A stretch of DNA of 32,271 nt from Pseudomonas sp. ATCC PTA-122608 (GCF_001952855.1 NZ_LPNO01000023.1:18596-50866); one strand, 5' to 3'; counted from the stretch's first letter, positions 17,568 to 26,043 are shown. A program made the numbers and translations. The notes: generated by a model not told the origin, from the sequence alone.

Positions 17568-18644
17568 TCAGTCAGTGGTGAGCACACCACGACGCACCTG
17601 GTCGCGCTCGATAGATTCGAACAGGGCCTTGAAGTTACCTTCGCCGAAACCGTCATCACCCTTGCGCTGGATGAATTCGAAGAACACCGGGCCCATCAGG
17701 GTTTCCGAGAAGATCTGCAGCAGCAGGCGCTTGTCCCCCGCCACCGACGAACCGTCCAGCAGGATGCCCCGTGCTTGCAACTGGTCCACAGGCTCGCCGT
17801 GGTTTGGCAGGCGGCCTTCGAGCATTTCGTAGTAGGTGTCTGGCGGCGCGGTCATGAAGCGCATACCGATCTTCTTCAACGCGTCCCAGGTCTTGACCAG
17901 GTCATCGGTGAGGAAGGCTACGTGCTGGATGCCCTCGCCGTTGAACTGCATCAGGAACTCTTCGATCTGCCCGGCGCCCTTGGACGACTCTTCGTTCAGC
18001 GGGATGCGGATCATGCCGTCCGGGGCGCTCATGGCCTTGGAGGTCAGGCCGGTGTACTCGCCCTTGATGTCGAAGTAGCGCGCTTCACGGAAGTTGAACA
18101 GCTTCTCGTAGAAATTCGCCCAGTAGGCCATGCGACCGCGATACACGTTGTGGGTCAGGTGGTCGATGACTTTGAGGCCGGCGCCCACCGGGTTGCGCTC
18201 AACGCCTTCGAGGTACACAAAGTCGATGTCATAGATCGAACTGCCTTCGCCGAAGCGGTCGATCAGGTACAGCGGCGCGCCGCCAATGCCCTTGATCGCC
18301 GGCAGGTTCAGCTCCATCGGGCCGGTTTCGATATGGATCGGCTGGGCGCCCAGTTCCAGTGCCCGGTTGTAGGCCTGTTGCGAGTCTTTCACGCGAAACG
18401 CCATGCCGCACACCGACGGGCCGTGTTCGGCCGCAAAGTAGGAGGCGATGCTGTTGGGTTCGTTGTTAAGGATCAGGTTGATCTCGCCCTGACGGAACAG
18501 GTCCACGTTCTTGGAACGGTGGGTCGCGACTTTGGTGAAGCCCATGATCTCGAAGATCGGCTCCAGGGTGCCCGGGGTTGGCGATGCGAATTCGATGAAT
18601 TCAAAGCCCATCAGGCCCATTGGGTTTTCGTATAGGTCTGCCAT
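17568..18644 (-). CDS. hpd: 4-hydroxyphenylpyruvate dioxygenase
   Basis: The 358-aa protein starts MADLYENPMGLMGFEFIEFA. It consists of two tandem VOC-type domains, with catalytic Fe(II) ligands His162 (IDHLTHNV), His241 (GIQHVAF) and Glu323 (FFEFIQRKG). These correspond to H161/H240/E322 of the P. fluorescens enzyme when Met1 is not counted. It converts 4-hydroxyphenylpyruvate to homogentisate in tyrosine catabolism. The gene is monocistronic, ends at a shared terminator, and has a 245-base upstream region with two hairpins, a 12-base palindrome (18664-18675) and a possible 34-codon ORF. No other tyrosine-catabolism genes are nearby, so control is probably exerted in trans. Confidence 0.97.
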   Translation of the reverse strand: MADLYENPMGLMGFEFIEFASPTPGTLEPIFEIMGFTKVATHRSKNVDLFRQGEINLILNNEPNSIASYFAAEHGPSVCGMAFRVKDSQQAYNRALELGAQPIHIETGPMELNLPAIKGIGGAPLYLIDRFGEGSSIYDIDFVYLEGVERNPVGAGLKVIDHLTHNVYRGRMAYWANFYEKLFNFREARYFDIKGEYTGLTSKAMSAPDGMIRIPLNEESSKGAGQIEEFLMQFNGEGIQHVAFLTDDLVKTWDALKKIGMRFMTAPPDTYYEMLEGRLPNHGEPVDQLQARGILLDGSSVAGDKRLLLQIFSETLMGPVFFEFIQRKGDDGFGEGNFKALFESIERDQVRRGVLTTD

Positions 18645-18663
18645 TTTCGGTGCCTCATCATTC

Positions 18664-18675
18664 TTGTAATTACAA
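18664..18675. promoter_or_regulatory. Perfect 12-base palindrome TTGTAATTACAA upstream of hpd
   Basis: TTGTAATTACAA lies 19-30 bases before the hpd start codon, just downstream of the end of the leader ORF. It could be an operator in the 5' untranslated region. It does not match the PhhR site I know (TGTAAA-N6-TTTACA). No binding protein is assigned. Confidence 0.35.
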
Positions 18676-18679
18676 ATGT

Positions 18680-18784
18680 TTATTTGCGAGCAAGGATGAG
18701 GTCAGCGGGTGGCGCACAGGAGATACCCCGCACGCTGCGGGCGAGGAAGTCACCAAAGATGAGGGGGGACCCGAGTAGCTTCAT
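18680..18784 (-). CDS. Possible 34-codon leader ORF upstream of hpd
   Basis: An ATG at 18784 opens a frame of 34 codons, starting MKLLGSPLIFGDFLARSVRG and ending ...LILARK at a TAA (18680-18682), 35 bases before the hpd start. A weak GAGA lies about 11 bases before its ATG. Inside it is a strong hairpin, CCCGCA-cgc-TGCGGG (about 18727-18741), and a second perfect hairpin lies upstream (18812-18827). It has only two Phe and no Tyr, which argues against classical Tyr attenuation. It could be a leader peptide, a small protein, or a chance frame. Confidence 0.35.
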   Translation of the reverse strand: MKLLGSPLIFGDFLARSVRGISCAPPADLILARK

Positions 18785-18811
18785 GGTTGCATCAGTCTCT
18801 TACGGGCGAGG

Positions 18812-18827
18812 CTTGCGTTAGCGCAAG
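18812..18827. other. Perfect 6-bp hairpin in hpd upstream region
   Basis: CTTGCG (18812-18817), a four-base TTAG loop, then CGCAAG (18822-18827). No T-run follows on either strand. It could be a leader RNA stem or an operator dyad. Confidence 0.5.
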
Positions 18828-18889
18828 TCCTTATTCTTGTATGCGTAAATCGATTCTACACAGCGTAACCGCGTTTGTCCGTACTCTTA

Positions 18890-19813
18890 TCAAATCCCCA
18901 TTGCCCTGGCCCGCGCAAGGGGTTTGTTGCACAGGTAGATGCCCAGCAGGATCACTGCCCCGCCCAGCAGCATCGGCACGGTCAGTTGCTCGCCGAGCAG
19001 CATTGCACCGCAAATCACCGCGGTCAGCGGATTGAGCGCGATGAACACGCCCGCGCGGGTGGCGCCGATGCGGCGCAGGCCATCGTAGTAGCCGATGTAG
19101 GCCAGTGCCGAACCCAGCACGCCGAGGTACAACAAGCTCAGCAGTTGCGGCAGATCAATGCTGCTCACTGCGGCGACCGTCAATTGTCCGGCTAACAGCG
19201 TGGTGATCGTCAGCATCAGCGTGCCCAACAGGATCGACCAGGTCACGGTTTGCAAAGGCCCAAGGCTTTGGTTGAGGCCGCGGGAAAACAACGAGTACAC
19301 GCCCCACCCCACCACACAGCCAAAGATCAGCAGGTCACCGACCCACGCATCTGCCGTGCCCTGTAGCAACTGCGGGTTGCGACTGACGATCACCAGCCCG
19401 GCACCGCTCAGGCACAAGGCGATTCCCAGCAGCTTCAGCGACCCCAGCCGCTCCTTGAACAGCAGCCACGATGCCAGGCCAATCACTGCCGGATTCAGTG
19501 CGACGATCAACGACGCCCGGGACGCATTGATGTAATGCAGGCCGTAGAAAAAGCACAGATTGTAGAAAAAAATCCCGAAGAACCCGAGCACGGTCAATTG
19601 CCCCAGTTGCGCGGAGGTCGGGCGCACCAGGCGAAGGCGCGCCACAGCCATGAACACCAGCAGCGCCAGGCTTGCCAGCACAAAGCGCAGAGTCGCCGCC
19701 AACAACGGGTCCAGGCCTGCAGCCAGATAGCGGCCGGCCACAAAGGTGCCGCCCCAAATCATGGTCACGGCCGCCAATTTCAAATACGTGAGACGGTCAG
19801 AGGTTGGCGTCAT
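18890..19813 (-). CDS. EamA/DMT-family permease
   Basis: The 307-aa protein (from the ATG at 19813, MTPTSDRLTYLKLAAVTMIWGGTFVAGRYL; a TTG at 19828 would add five residues but has no ribosome-binding sequence). It has two EamA repeats, each of about five helices: WGGTFVAGRYLAAGLDPLLAATLRF near the start, and WGVYSLFSRG then GYYDGLRRIGATRAGVFIALNPLTAVICG in the second half. Such proteins export amino acids or other metabolites. It is divergent from a LysR gene, the likely regulator; LysR-EamA pairs are common for inducible exporters. Substrate unknown. Confidence 0.9.
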   Translation of the reverse strand: MTPTSDRLTYLKLAAVTMIWGGTFVAGRYLAAGLDPLLAATLRFVLASLALLVFMAVARLRLVRPTSAQLGQLTVLGFFGIFFYNLCFFYGLHYINASRASLIVALNPAVIGLASWLLFKERLGSLKLLGIALCLSGAGLVIVSRNPQLLQGTADAWVGDLLIFGCVVGWGVYSLFSRGLNQSLGPLQTVTWSILLGTLMLTITTLLAGQLTVAAVSSIDLPQLLSLLYLGVLGSALAYIGYYDGLRRIGATRAGVFIALNPLTAVICGAMLLGEQLTVPMLLGGAVILLGIYLCNKPLARARAMGI

Positions 19814-19836
19814 CAGATTTCTACTCAAAAAACACA

Positions 19837-19862
19837 GGATTGGCTTATTGTTTGGCTAATCC
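19837..19862. promoter_or_regulatory. Candidate LysR-binding dyad between EamA and LysR genes
   Basis: GGATT (19837-19841) and AATCC (19858-19862) form an inverted repeat around two direct TTGGCT copies, in the 71-base divergent space. A further perfect dyad ATGAG-N6-CTCAT (19877-19892) overlaps the LysR start codon. LysR proteins commonly bind such divergent regions; no direct evidence. Confidence 0.35.
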
Positions 19863-19884
19863 CTTGTCATCGTAAAATGAGTAA

Positions 19885-20763
19885 ATGCTCATGACCCTTA
19901 CCCAACTGGAAATCTTCTCCCTGGTGGCCGAGTTGCAAGGTTTCACCACTGCCGCCAATCGCCTGGGCATCAGCCAGTCGGCGGTGTCCCATGCGATCAA
20001 ATCCCTGGAGCAGGAATTGGGGGTGGAGTTGATCCGCCGCCATCAGTCCCAGGTGGAACTCAGTGATATCGGTCAACAGTTGTTGCTGCGCGCCCGGGCC
20101 ATGCTCGGCCTGGCCAACACCCTGCAACAGGAAGCCGCCGATGCCCGCGGGATGAAACGCGGCACGCTGCGCATTGGTTCGTTTGGGCCGACTTCATCGA
20201 TTCGTCTGTTGCCGAAGATTTTGCAACGCTTTCGCGAGTTGCATCCGGGCATTGAGGTGCACGTCGACGAAGGCCCGGATCGGCAGGTGATGCAGTGGCT
20301 GGAAGAACGGCGCGTCGACGTGGGGTTTGTGGTGCTGCCTGAAGAGCGCTTCGATACGTTCCCGTTGATCGAGGATCAGTTGGTCGCGCTGTTGCCAGCG
20401 GGACATCACCTGGGCGCGCAGTCGAGCGTTAGCCTCAAGGCGCTGTGCGGCGAGCCCTTTATCCTGACCCAGGCGGGTTCGTCCGAACTGGTCTCAAGGC
20501 TGTTCGTCGGCGCCGGGCTGCAGCCGGATGTGCGTTACCGCTGCTCACAACTGCTCAGTACCCTGGACACCGTGCGCCGGGGTGACGGCGTGACCGTTGT
20601 CGCCGAGTCGTCACTGCCTGAATCCACCGAGCCGGACTACCTGATCAAACCGCTCAAACCAGCCGTGAAGCGCCAGGTGGGGCTGGCGGTTCTGGATCGA
20701 CGGCAATCCTCGCCGGCGACCCTGGCGTTTATTGAACTGGCCACACGCTTGCAGCTTGATTGA
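19885..20763 (+). CDS. LysR-family transcriptional regulator (divergent from EamA permease)
   Basis: A 292-aa LTTR: N-terminal HTH (TLTQLEIFSLVAELQGFTTAANRLGISQSAVSHAIKSLEQELG, about 4-47) and a C-terminal effector domain. Two ATGs are possible, 19885 and 19891; the second gives the more usual MTLTQLEIF start, and neither has a strong ribosome-binding site. The start lies inside a short dyad (ATGAG-N6-CTCAT), which could limit translation or serve for autoregulation. It probably controls the divergent permease. Confidence 0.92.
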   Translation: MLMTLTQLEIFSLVAELQGFTTAANRLGISQSAVSHAIKSLEQELGVELIRRHQSQVELSDIGQQLLLRARAMLGLANTLQQEAADARGMKRGTLRIGSFGPTSSIRLLPKILQRFRELHPGIEVHVDEGPDRQVMQWLEERRVDVGFVVLPEERFDTFPLIEDQLVALLPAGHHLGAQSSVSLKALCGEPFILTQAGSSELVSRLFVGAGLQPDVRYRCSQLLSTLDTVRRGDGVTVVAESSLPESTEPDYLIKPLKPAVKRQVGLAVLDRRQSSPATLAFIELATRLQLD

Positions 20764-20874
20764 GCATGCAGGGTCGCGTGCCGCCATCTATCATGGCCAA
20801 TACCAAAACGCTTTGTTGGACGTCCCGACCGCATTTGAGCGTCTTATTGCCCCTTCCCGCTACAGGCCGCGCAA

Positions 20875-22419
20875 ATGCCACTGACCGTCAAAGGCCCAAG
20901 AAAAGCCACTACTCGCCACCTGATCACCCTGTTGAGTGGCGCGCTGCCGATTCTGCTGGGTGTGCTGATCCTGTACTGGCAAGCCGGGCGCACGCTGGAG
21001 CACAGCACCGCGCAAACCGCTCAGGAAGCCGTGCGCCAGTTTGACCTGATGCTCGACAACACCGCCCTCGCCGCCCAGGCCCTGCTGCCCCTGGCCGGGC
21101 ATGAATGTGATAACCCGACACAATTGGCGCTACGGGAACAAGTCACCCGCCGGCCTTTTGTGCGCGCCACGACCTTGTCCTGGCAGAGAAACATCTATTG
21201 CAGCTCGTTGTTCGGCGGCAATTATCTGTCGCCGGTCAACCCGGAGGACTACGTCGACGGCCGCCTCTGGCTGATGAAAGGCAATCCGGTCACACCCGAC
21301 ACGGCCTTGCTGGTGTATCGCCTCACCGAGGGCGACCGGGGTGCCTTCGCCTCCGTTGATGGCTATCACTTGACCAACGCCTTGCGCCTGATCAGCCGAT
21401 ATACCGACCTGGTGTTGCAGGTGGGGCCCAACTGGCTGGCGTCGGATGGCAAGGTCCACAGCACAGCATTGCCGACATTTGCCCTCGCGCACCATCATCT
21501 CGACTCCAAGCGCTATACCTACAGCGTGGAAGCCGGGATGCCGGAGGGCGAAACCTGGCGCTACATGCAGGCGCGGTATCCTGCACTGTTCGTTCTTGTC
21601 GTGTTTTTCGGCGTATTGGCAGGCATCCTCGCCCACTGGCTGCAAAAGCGCTCATCGGCACCGACCCTTGAGCTGCAACGTGCCCTGGGTGCTAATGAAT
21701 TCGTGCCCTATTACCAGCCGGTGGTGCGCGGCGGCGACATTCGCCAGTGGGCCGGCTGTGAAGTGCTGATGCGCTGGAATCACCCCAAGGAAGGCCTGGT
21801 GCGCCCGGACCTGTTTATTCCCCTGGCCGAGCATTCGGGCCTGATCGTGCCAATGACTCGCGCCTTGATGCGTCAGACGGCTGCGCAGCTGGCGCCCCAC
21901 GCAGAGCAACTCGCTGAGGGGTTTCACGTCGGGATCAACATCACTGCCCGCCATTGTCACGACCTGAAACTGGTGGAGGACTGCCGGGAATTCCTCGGCG
22001 CCTTCCCGCCAGGCAAGGTGATTCTGGTACTGGAATTGACCGAGCGCGAGTTGATCGAACCCACGGATATCACCCACCAGCTGTTCCAGGCGCTGCACGA
22101 AATGGGGGTAATGATTGCGATCGACGACTTCGGCACCGGCCACTCGAGCCTGGGTTATTTGCGCAACTTCAATGTCGATTACTTGAAAATAGATCAGAGC
22201 TTCGTCGCGATGATCGGTGTTGATGCACTCTCGCGGCATATACTCGACAGCATCATTGAATTGTCCGCCAAGCTCGACCTGGGCATGGTTGCCGAAGGCG
22301 TCGAAACACCAGAACAATGTGAATATCTTGCCGCCCAAGGTGTTGATTTCTTGCAGGGCTACCTCTTTGGCAAGCCTGTACCTTGTGCTGAATTCATTAG
22401 ATTCCTGAACAGCCATTGA
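20875..22419 (+). CDS. CSS-motif EAL cyclic-di-GMP phosphodiesterase
   Basis: A 514-aa inner-membrane protein: TM1 about 16-36, a periplasmic domain with the CSS motif (Cys109-Ser-Ser in NIYCSSLFGG), TM2 about 237-255, and a cytoplasmic EAL domain from about 265. The signature is EVL (296-298), keeping the key Glu. Other active-site elements are present: Asn355 (NIT), Glu387 (LELTE), Asp417-Asp418 (DDFGTG), Lys438 (KID), Glu474 (AEGVET) and Gln494 (QGYLFGKP). It should therefore hydrolyse c-di-GMP to pGpG. In this family the CSS cysteine plus a second periplasmic Cys (here Cys78 is a candidate) can form a disulfide that modulates activity. The ribosome-binding site is weak. Confidence 0.93.
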   Translation: MPLTVKGPRKATTRHLITLLSGALPILLGVLILYWQAGRTLEHSTAQTAQEAVRQFDLMLDNTALAAQALLPLAGHECDNPTQLALREQVTRRPFVRATTLSWQRNIYCSSLFGGNYLSPVNPEDYVDGRLWLMKGNPVTPDTALLVYRLTEGDRGAFASVDGYHLTNALRLISRYTDLVLQVGPNWLASDGKVHSTALPTFALAHHHLDSKRYTYSVEAGMPEGETWRYMQARYPALFVLVVFFGVLAGILAHWLQKRSSAPTLELQRALGANEFVPYYQPVVRGGDIRQWAGCEVLMRWNHPKEGLVRPDLFIPLAEHSGLIVPMTRALMRQTAAQLAPHAEQLAEGFHVGINITARHCHDLKLVEDCREFLGAFPPGKVILVLELTERELIEPTDITHQLFQALHEMGVMIAIDDFGTGHSSLGYLRNFNVDYLKIDQSFVAMIGVDALSRHILDSIIELSAKLDLGMVAEGVETPEQCEYLAAQGVDFLQGYLFGKPVPCAEFIRFLNSH

Positions 22420-22500
22420 ATAGCCATCCAGTTCAACGGAAATATTGTTATTTATACAAAAGACATGATTTACTCAAGGCTGATTAACTACTACAATTTT

Positions 22501-22525
22501 TCCTGCCTGTGCAGAATTGGCAGGA
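22501..22525. other. Hairpin in the mvaT-family gene's upstream region
   Basis: TCCTGCC (22501-22507) pairs with GGCAGGA (22519-22525). It sits in the 196-base AT-rich space between the phosphodiesterase and the MvaT-family gene. No T-run follows it, so it may be a leader structure rather than a terminator. Confidence 0.45.
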
Positions 22526-22615
22526 AGGCCACTTTCGTTGAGTTGCCTTAAGGCTCTTGGCTTATCGCTTTGTTTGCAGTAGATATCAGCCAAATACACT
22601 ATTGGAGTATAGATT

Positions 22616-22981
22616 TTGTCCAGACTCGCCGAATTTCGCGCAGCAGAAAAAGCCCTTCAAGAACAGCTTGCCCAGCTGGAATCCCTGAAGAACGACGCTG
22701 GCTTGAAGAAAGAAATCGAATTCGAAGAAAAGCTGCAAGGGCTGATGAAAACCTACGGCAAAAGCCTGCGCGACATCATCTCCATCCTGGATCCTAACGC
22801 GGGCAAGTCCGGCGCTTCCGTCGCCACCGCACCAAAACAGCGCCGTGCACGTGTGGTCAAGGTTTACCACAACCCGCACACTGGCGAACTGATCGAAACC
22901 AAGGGCGGGAACCACCGCGGCCTGAAGGCATGGAAAGAACAATACGGCGCGGCCACTGTAGATTCCTGGCTTCGTGGCTAA
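22616..22981 (+). CDS. MvaT-family H-NS-like nucleoid protein (MvaU/MvaV-like)
   Basis: A 121-aa protein, MSRLAEFRAAEKALQEQLAQ, starting at a TTG with GGAGT nine bases upstream; there is no better ATG. Residues 1-60 form the coiled-coil oligomerisation region (EIEFEEKLQGLMKTYGKSL). The C-terminal part, RRARVVKVYHNPHTGELIETKGGNHRGLKAWKEQYG, is the AT-rich-DNA-binding domain with the Gly-Asn (KGGNH) loop and basic Arg cluster of the MvaT AT-pincer. These proteins silence AT-rich, horizontally acquired genes in Pseudomonas. From memory the N-terminus looks closer to MvaU/MvaV than to MvaT itself. The TTG start and long AT-rich leader may keep its level low or self-regulated. Confidence 0.93.
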   Translation: MSRLAEFRAAEKALQEQLAQLESLKNDAGLKKEIEFEEKLQGLMKTYGKSLRDIISILDPNAGKSGASVATAPKQRRARVVKVYHNPHTGELIETKGGNHRGLKAWKEQYGAATVDSWLRG

Positions 22982-23012
22982 TGCTTTGCAGCTAGTACAA
23001 ACGCACTAAGAC

Positions 23013-23041
23013 AAGCCCTGCACATGCAGGGCTTCTTCGTT
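23013..23041 (+). terminator. Intrinsic terminator after MvaT-family gene
   Basis: AAGCCCTGC (23013-23021) and GCAGGGCTT (23026-23034) form a 9-bp stem with a 4-base ACAT loop, followed by CTTCGTTT. It lies 32 bases after the stop. Confidence 0.85.
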
Positions 23042-23150
23042 TACAACCATCGATATTGAAACAAAATCAGACGCTGGCACTTTCAAAAACGAACTTTAAA
23101 AAACATTTCACTTTGTTCAATTCGAATAATCCCGACCTGGCCTAGAGCAA

Positions 23151-23687
23151 TCAAAGTTTAAGGCTGTCGCGCACCGAACTGACTTCATCCTTGCTTGACT
23201 CGTAAGCTGCGGCCTGGCCTGCGAATGAAAAAACATAGGCCTTATCGGTATCGACCGCCCCCACCAACGTTTGCGACAGCACATGCCGACCGTTCTCGGT
23301 GATTACACAGGTAGTTTCCAAAGCCTCAAGCCGACTCAATGTTGTGGGGTGCATCTTGGTGCACACACTTTGATAACCGCCTTGAGCAAAGTCTTTCTGG
23401 ATGGATTTACGCATTTCCAGCAACACACCTTGCAAATTGACCGTATGCCCCGCTTCAATCGGAGTACCCGTCAACTCCATGACCATCAAGGTCGCGCCAT
23501 TTTCATCATTCTTGATTGCACGCTGGCGGGACACTGCCGACGGCTGCGCCGCCGCCTGATCGTCGGGCACTACCTCCTCCACTTGCCAGCCGCTGGGCCA
23601 ATGAATTTCCGGGTCAGCCGCCCATACGGCGTTGCTGCCCAACACTAGGCCCAGGGTCATTAACAGCGGTGCGCGTAATCCGATCAT
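23151..23687 (-). CDS. Small secreted protein of unknown function (possibly DUF4946)
   Basis: The ATG at 23687 gives a 178-aa protein with a signal peptide (MIGLRAPLLMTLGLVLGSNAV, predicted cleavage after VWA near residue 23); a GTG at 23699 would add four residues. The mature part is polar, with ENGATLMVMELTGTPIEAGHT and a single pair of cysteines (SVCTKMHP, ETTCVITENG) that could form one disulfide in the periplasm. It resembles, from memory, a Pseudomonas-restricted DUF4946 family; no function is known. It lies opposite to the MvaT-family gene (convergent). Confidence 0.8.
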   Translation of the reverse strand: MIGLRAPLLMTLGLVLGSNAVWAADPEIHWPSGWQVEEVVPDDQAAAQPSAVSRQRAIKNDENGATLMVMELTGTPIEAGHTVNLQGVLLEMRKSIQKDFAQGGYQSVCTKMHPTTLSRLEALETTCVITENGRHVLSQTLVGAVDTDKAYVFSFAGQAAAYESSKDEVSSVRDSLKL

Positions 23688-23881
23688 TGCAAAAAACACT
23701 CAAGGTTCAAGCGACAAAGTTTGGGCCTCTGCACCCGCTGCTCGCAAGGGCTGCGTGACCTTTTTCATTTGGCGCAACCGGCAGGGCTGCGTATCATGGG
23801 CCGGCTGCACGGATGCCAGCCGCAAGCCAAGGGATCGCTCGAACTAGAGCTACGTTTGCCCCATTCTTCTCTGGAGGGCCC

Positions 23882-24403
23882 ATGAGCCTGCACGAACTGA
23901 ACACATTTCCGGGCGTAACCGCCCAACCTGACACCGCCACCACGAACTTCGTGTTCAACCACACCATGTTGCGGGTCAAGGACATCACCAAGTCGCTGGA
24001 TTTCTACACCCGCGTACTGGGTTTTTCCCTGGTTGAAAAACGTGACTTCCCGGAAGCCGAATTCAGCCTGTACTTCCTGGCCCTGGTGGACAAGGCCCAG
24101 ATCCCGGCCGACGCTGCCGCACGCACCCAGTGGATGAAGTCGATTCCGGGCATCCTCGAACTGACCCACAACCACGGCACCGAAAACGACCCGGACTTTG
24201 CCTACCACAATGGCAACACCGACCCGCGTGGCTTTGGCCATATCTGCATCTCGGTACCGGATATTGTGGCTGCCTGCGCGCGCTTTGAAGAGCTGGGCTG
24301 CGACTTCCAGAAGCGTTTGAGTGATGGCCGCATGAAAAGCCTGGCCTTTGTGAAAGACCCGGATGCGTACTGGGTTGAAATCATTCAGCCAACGCCGCTG
24401 TAA
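23882..24403 (+). CDS. gloA: Lactoylglutathione lyase (glyoxalase I)
   Basis: The start chosen is MSLHELNTFPGV at 23882, with GGAGGG seven bases before it; the upstream in-frame extension does not resemble the family. The 173-aa VOC protein has its four metal ligands in order: His27 (FNHTMLRV), Glu93 (GILELTHNHG), His120 (GFGHICI) and Glu166 (YWVEIIQP). The ~30-residue insert LVDKAQIPADAAARTQWM marks the longer, eukaryote-like form, whose members tend to use Zn2+. It turns the methylglyoxal-glutathione hemithioacetal into S-lactoylglutathione. gor, which regenerates glutathione, is 4.5 kb away. It ends at a terminator shared with ahpF. Confidence 0.95.
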   Translation: MSLHELNTFPGVTAQPDTATTNFVFNHTMLRVKDITKSLDFYTRVLGFSLVEKRDFPEAEFSLYFLALVDKAQIPADAAARTQWMKSIPGILELTHNHGTENDPDFAYHNGNTDPRGFGHICISVPDIVAACARFEELGCDFQKRLSDGRMKSLAFVKDPDAYWVEIIQPTPL

Positions 24404-24437
24404 TAAAAAAACCCCATGATCACTCATGGGGTTTTTC
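24404..24437. terminator. Bidirectional terminator between gloA and ahpF
   Basis: ACCCCATGA (24411-24419) pairs with TCATGGGGT (24424-24432). A-run on one side and T-run on the other, so it serves both convergent genes. Confidence 0.93.
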
Positions 24438-24454
24438 GTTTCAGAGCCGGCAGC

Positions 24455-26008
24455 TTAGCTGCGGATCAGGTGATCGAAAGCACTCAGGGAAGCCTTGGCG
24501 CCCTCGCCCACGGCGATCACGATCTGCTTGTATGGCACGGTGGTGACGTCGCCAGCTGCGAAGATACCTGGCAGTGAAGTCTCGCCACGGGCATCGACAA
24601 TGATCTCGCCACGGGGCGACAACTCGACGGTGCCTTTGAGCCAGTCGGTGTTAGGCAGCAAGCCGATCTGGACAAAGATACCTTCCAGGTCAACGGTCTT
24701 GAACTCGCCACTGTCACGGTCCTTGTAAGCCAGGCCGGTAACCTTCTGACCGTCACCTTTGACTTCGCTGGTGAGCGCACTGGTGATCACGTCAACGTTG
24801 GGCAGGCTGTACAGCTTGCGCTGCAATACCGCATCGGCGCGCAGTTTGCTGTCGAATTCCAGCAAGGTCACGTGGCTGACAATACCAGCCAGGTCGATGG
24901 CCGCTTCAACGCCGGAGTTACCGCCGCCGATCACCGCCACGCGCTTGCCCTTGAACAACGGACCGTCGCAGTGCGGGCAGAAGCACACGCCTTTGGCCTT
25001 GTATTCCTGTTCACCCGGCACACCCATTTCACGCCAGCGGGCGCCAGTCGCAAGGATCACCGTCTTGGACTTGAGGGTCGCACCGCTTTCGAAACGGATT
25101 TCGTGCAGCTCACCCGCGTTCTTCGCCGGGATCAGCGCGCTGGCACGCTGCAGGTTCATGATGTCCACGTCGTATTGCTTGACGTGTTCTTCCAGGGCAC
25201 TGGCCAGTTTCGGCCCTTCGGTTTCCTGCACCGAGATAAAGTTCTCGATCGCCATGGTGTCCAGTACCTGGCCACCAAAACGCTCAGCAGCCACGCCGGT
25301 ACGAATGCCCTTACGGGCAGCGTAGATCGCTGCAGCTGCGCCGGCTGGGCCACCGCCGACGACCAGCACATCAAAGGCTCCTTTGGCGCTGATTTTCTCG
25401 GCTTGTTTCTCGATGCCGCTGGTGTCGAGCTTGGCGAGGATCTCTTCCAGGCCCATGCGGCCCTGGCCGAAGTTCACACCGTTCAGGTAAACGCTAGGCA
25501 CGGCCATGATCTGACGATCATCGACTTCGGCCTGGAACAACGCACCGTCGATTGCGACGTGGCGGATGCTCGGGTTCAGTACCGCCATCAGGTTCAGCGC
25601 CTGGACCACGTCCGGGCAGTTCTGGCACGACAGCGAGAAGTAAGTCTCGAAGCTGAACTCGCCTTTAAGGGCCCGAATCTGTTCAATCACTTCGACACTG
25701 GCCTTCGATGGGTGGCCGCCGACTTGCAGCAGCGCCAGCACCAGCGAAGTGAATTCATGGCCCATTGGGATGCCGGCGAAACGCAGGCTGATATCGGCAC
25801 CCGGGCGGTTGATGGAGAACGAAGGCTTGCGCGCATCGTTGCCATCGCTTTGCAGGGTAATCAGCGCTGAGAGGCTGGCTACGTCCTGCAACAAGGCGAG
25901 CATTTCCTGGGATTTCGCACCGTCGTCGAGGGAGGCGACGATCTCGATCGGCTGGGTGACCCGTTCCAGGTATGACTTCAACTGAGCTTTAAGATTGGCG
26001 TCCAACAT
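24455..26008 (-). CDS. ahpF: Alkyl hydroperoxide reductase subunit F
   Basis: The 517-aa flavoprotein starts MLDANLKAQLKSYLERVTQPIEIVAS, preceded by AGGAA. An N-terminal double-thioredoxin-like domain carries Cys128-x-x-Cys131 (LSCQNCPDV). A thioredoxin-reductase-like part begins near 212 (DVLVVGGGPAGAAAAIYAARKG, FAD), has the redox pair Cys344-P-H-Cys347 (CPHCDGP), and contains an NADH-binding GGGNSGVEAAIDLAG. It passes electrons from NADH through FAD and its disulfides to AhpC. It lies downstream of ahpC with a terminator-like hairpin between, so it likely depends on partial read-through or a local promoter. Confidence 0.97.
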   Translation of the reverse strand: MLDANLKAQLKSYLERVTQPIEIVASLDDGAKSQEMLALLQDVASLSALITLQSDGNDARKPSFSINRPGADISLRFAGIPMGHEFTSLVLALLQVGGHPSKASVEVIEQIRALKGEFSFETYFSLSCQNCPDVVQALNLMAVLNPSIRHVAIDGALFQAEVDDRQIMAVPSVYLNGVNFGQGRMGLEEILAKLDTSGIEKQAEKISAKGAFDVLVVGGGPAGAAAAIYAARKGIRTGVAAERFGGQVLDTMAIENFISVQETEGPKLASALEEHVKQYDVDIMNLQRASALIPAKNAGELHEIRFESGATLKSKTVILATGARWREMGVPGEQEYKAKGVCFCPHCDGPLFKGKRVAVIGGGNSGVEAAIDLAGIVSHVTLLEFDSKLRADAVLQRKLYSLPNVDVITSALTSEVKGDGQKVTGLAYKDRDSGEFKTVDLEGIFVQIGLLPNTDWLKGTVELSPRGEIIVDARGETSLPGIFAAGDVTTVPYKQIVIAVGEGAKASLSAFDHLIRS

Positions 26009-26043
26009 ACGGGCGATTTCCTATTAATTCGGTTTATTGCAGA

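Noticed and set aside
17076..18635. 519-codon plus-strand frame opposite hpd
   Set aside because: It crosses the rarD-like gene, a terminator and hpd; the minus-strand hpd is certain.
22501..22525. Terminator after the phosphodiesterase gene
   Set aside because: The stem is not followed by a T-run on the plus strand, so it is kept only as a hairpin.
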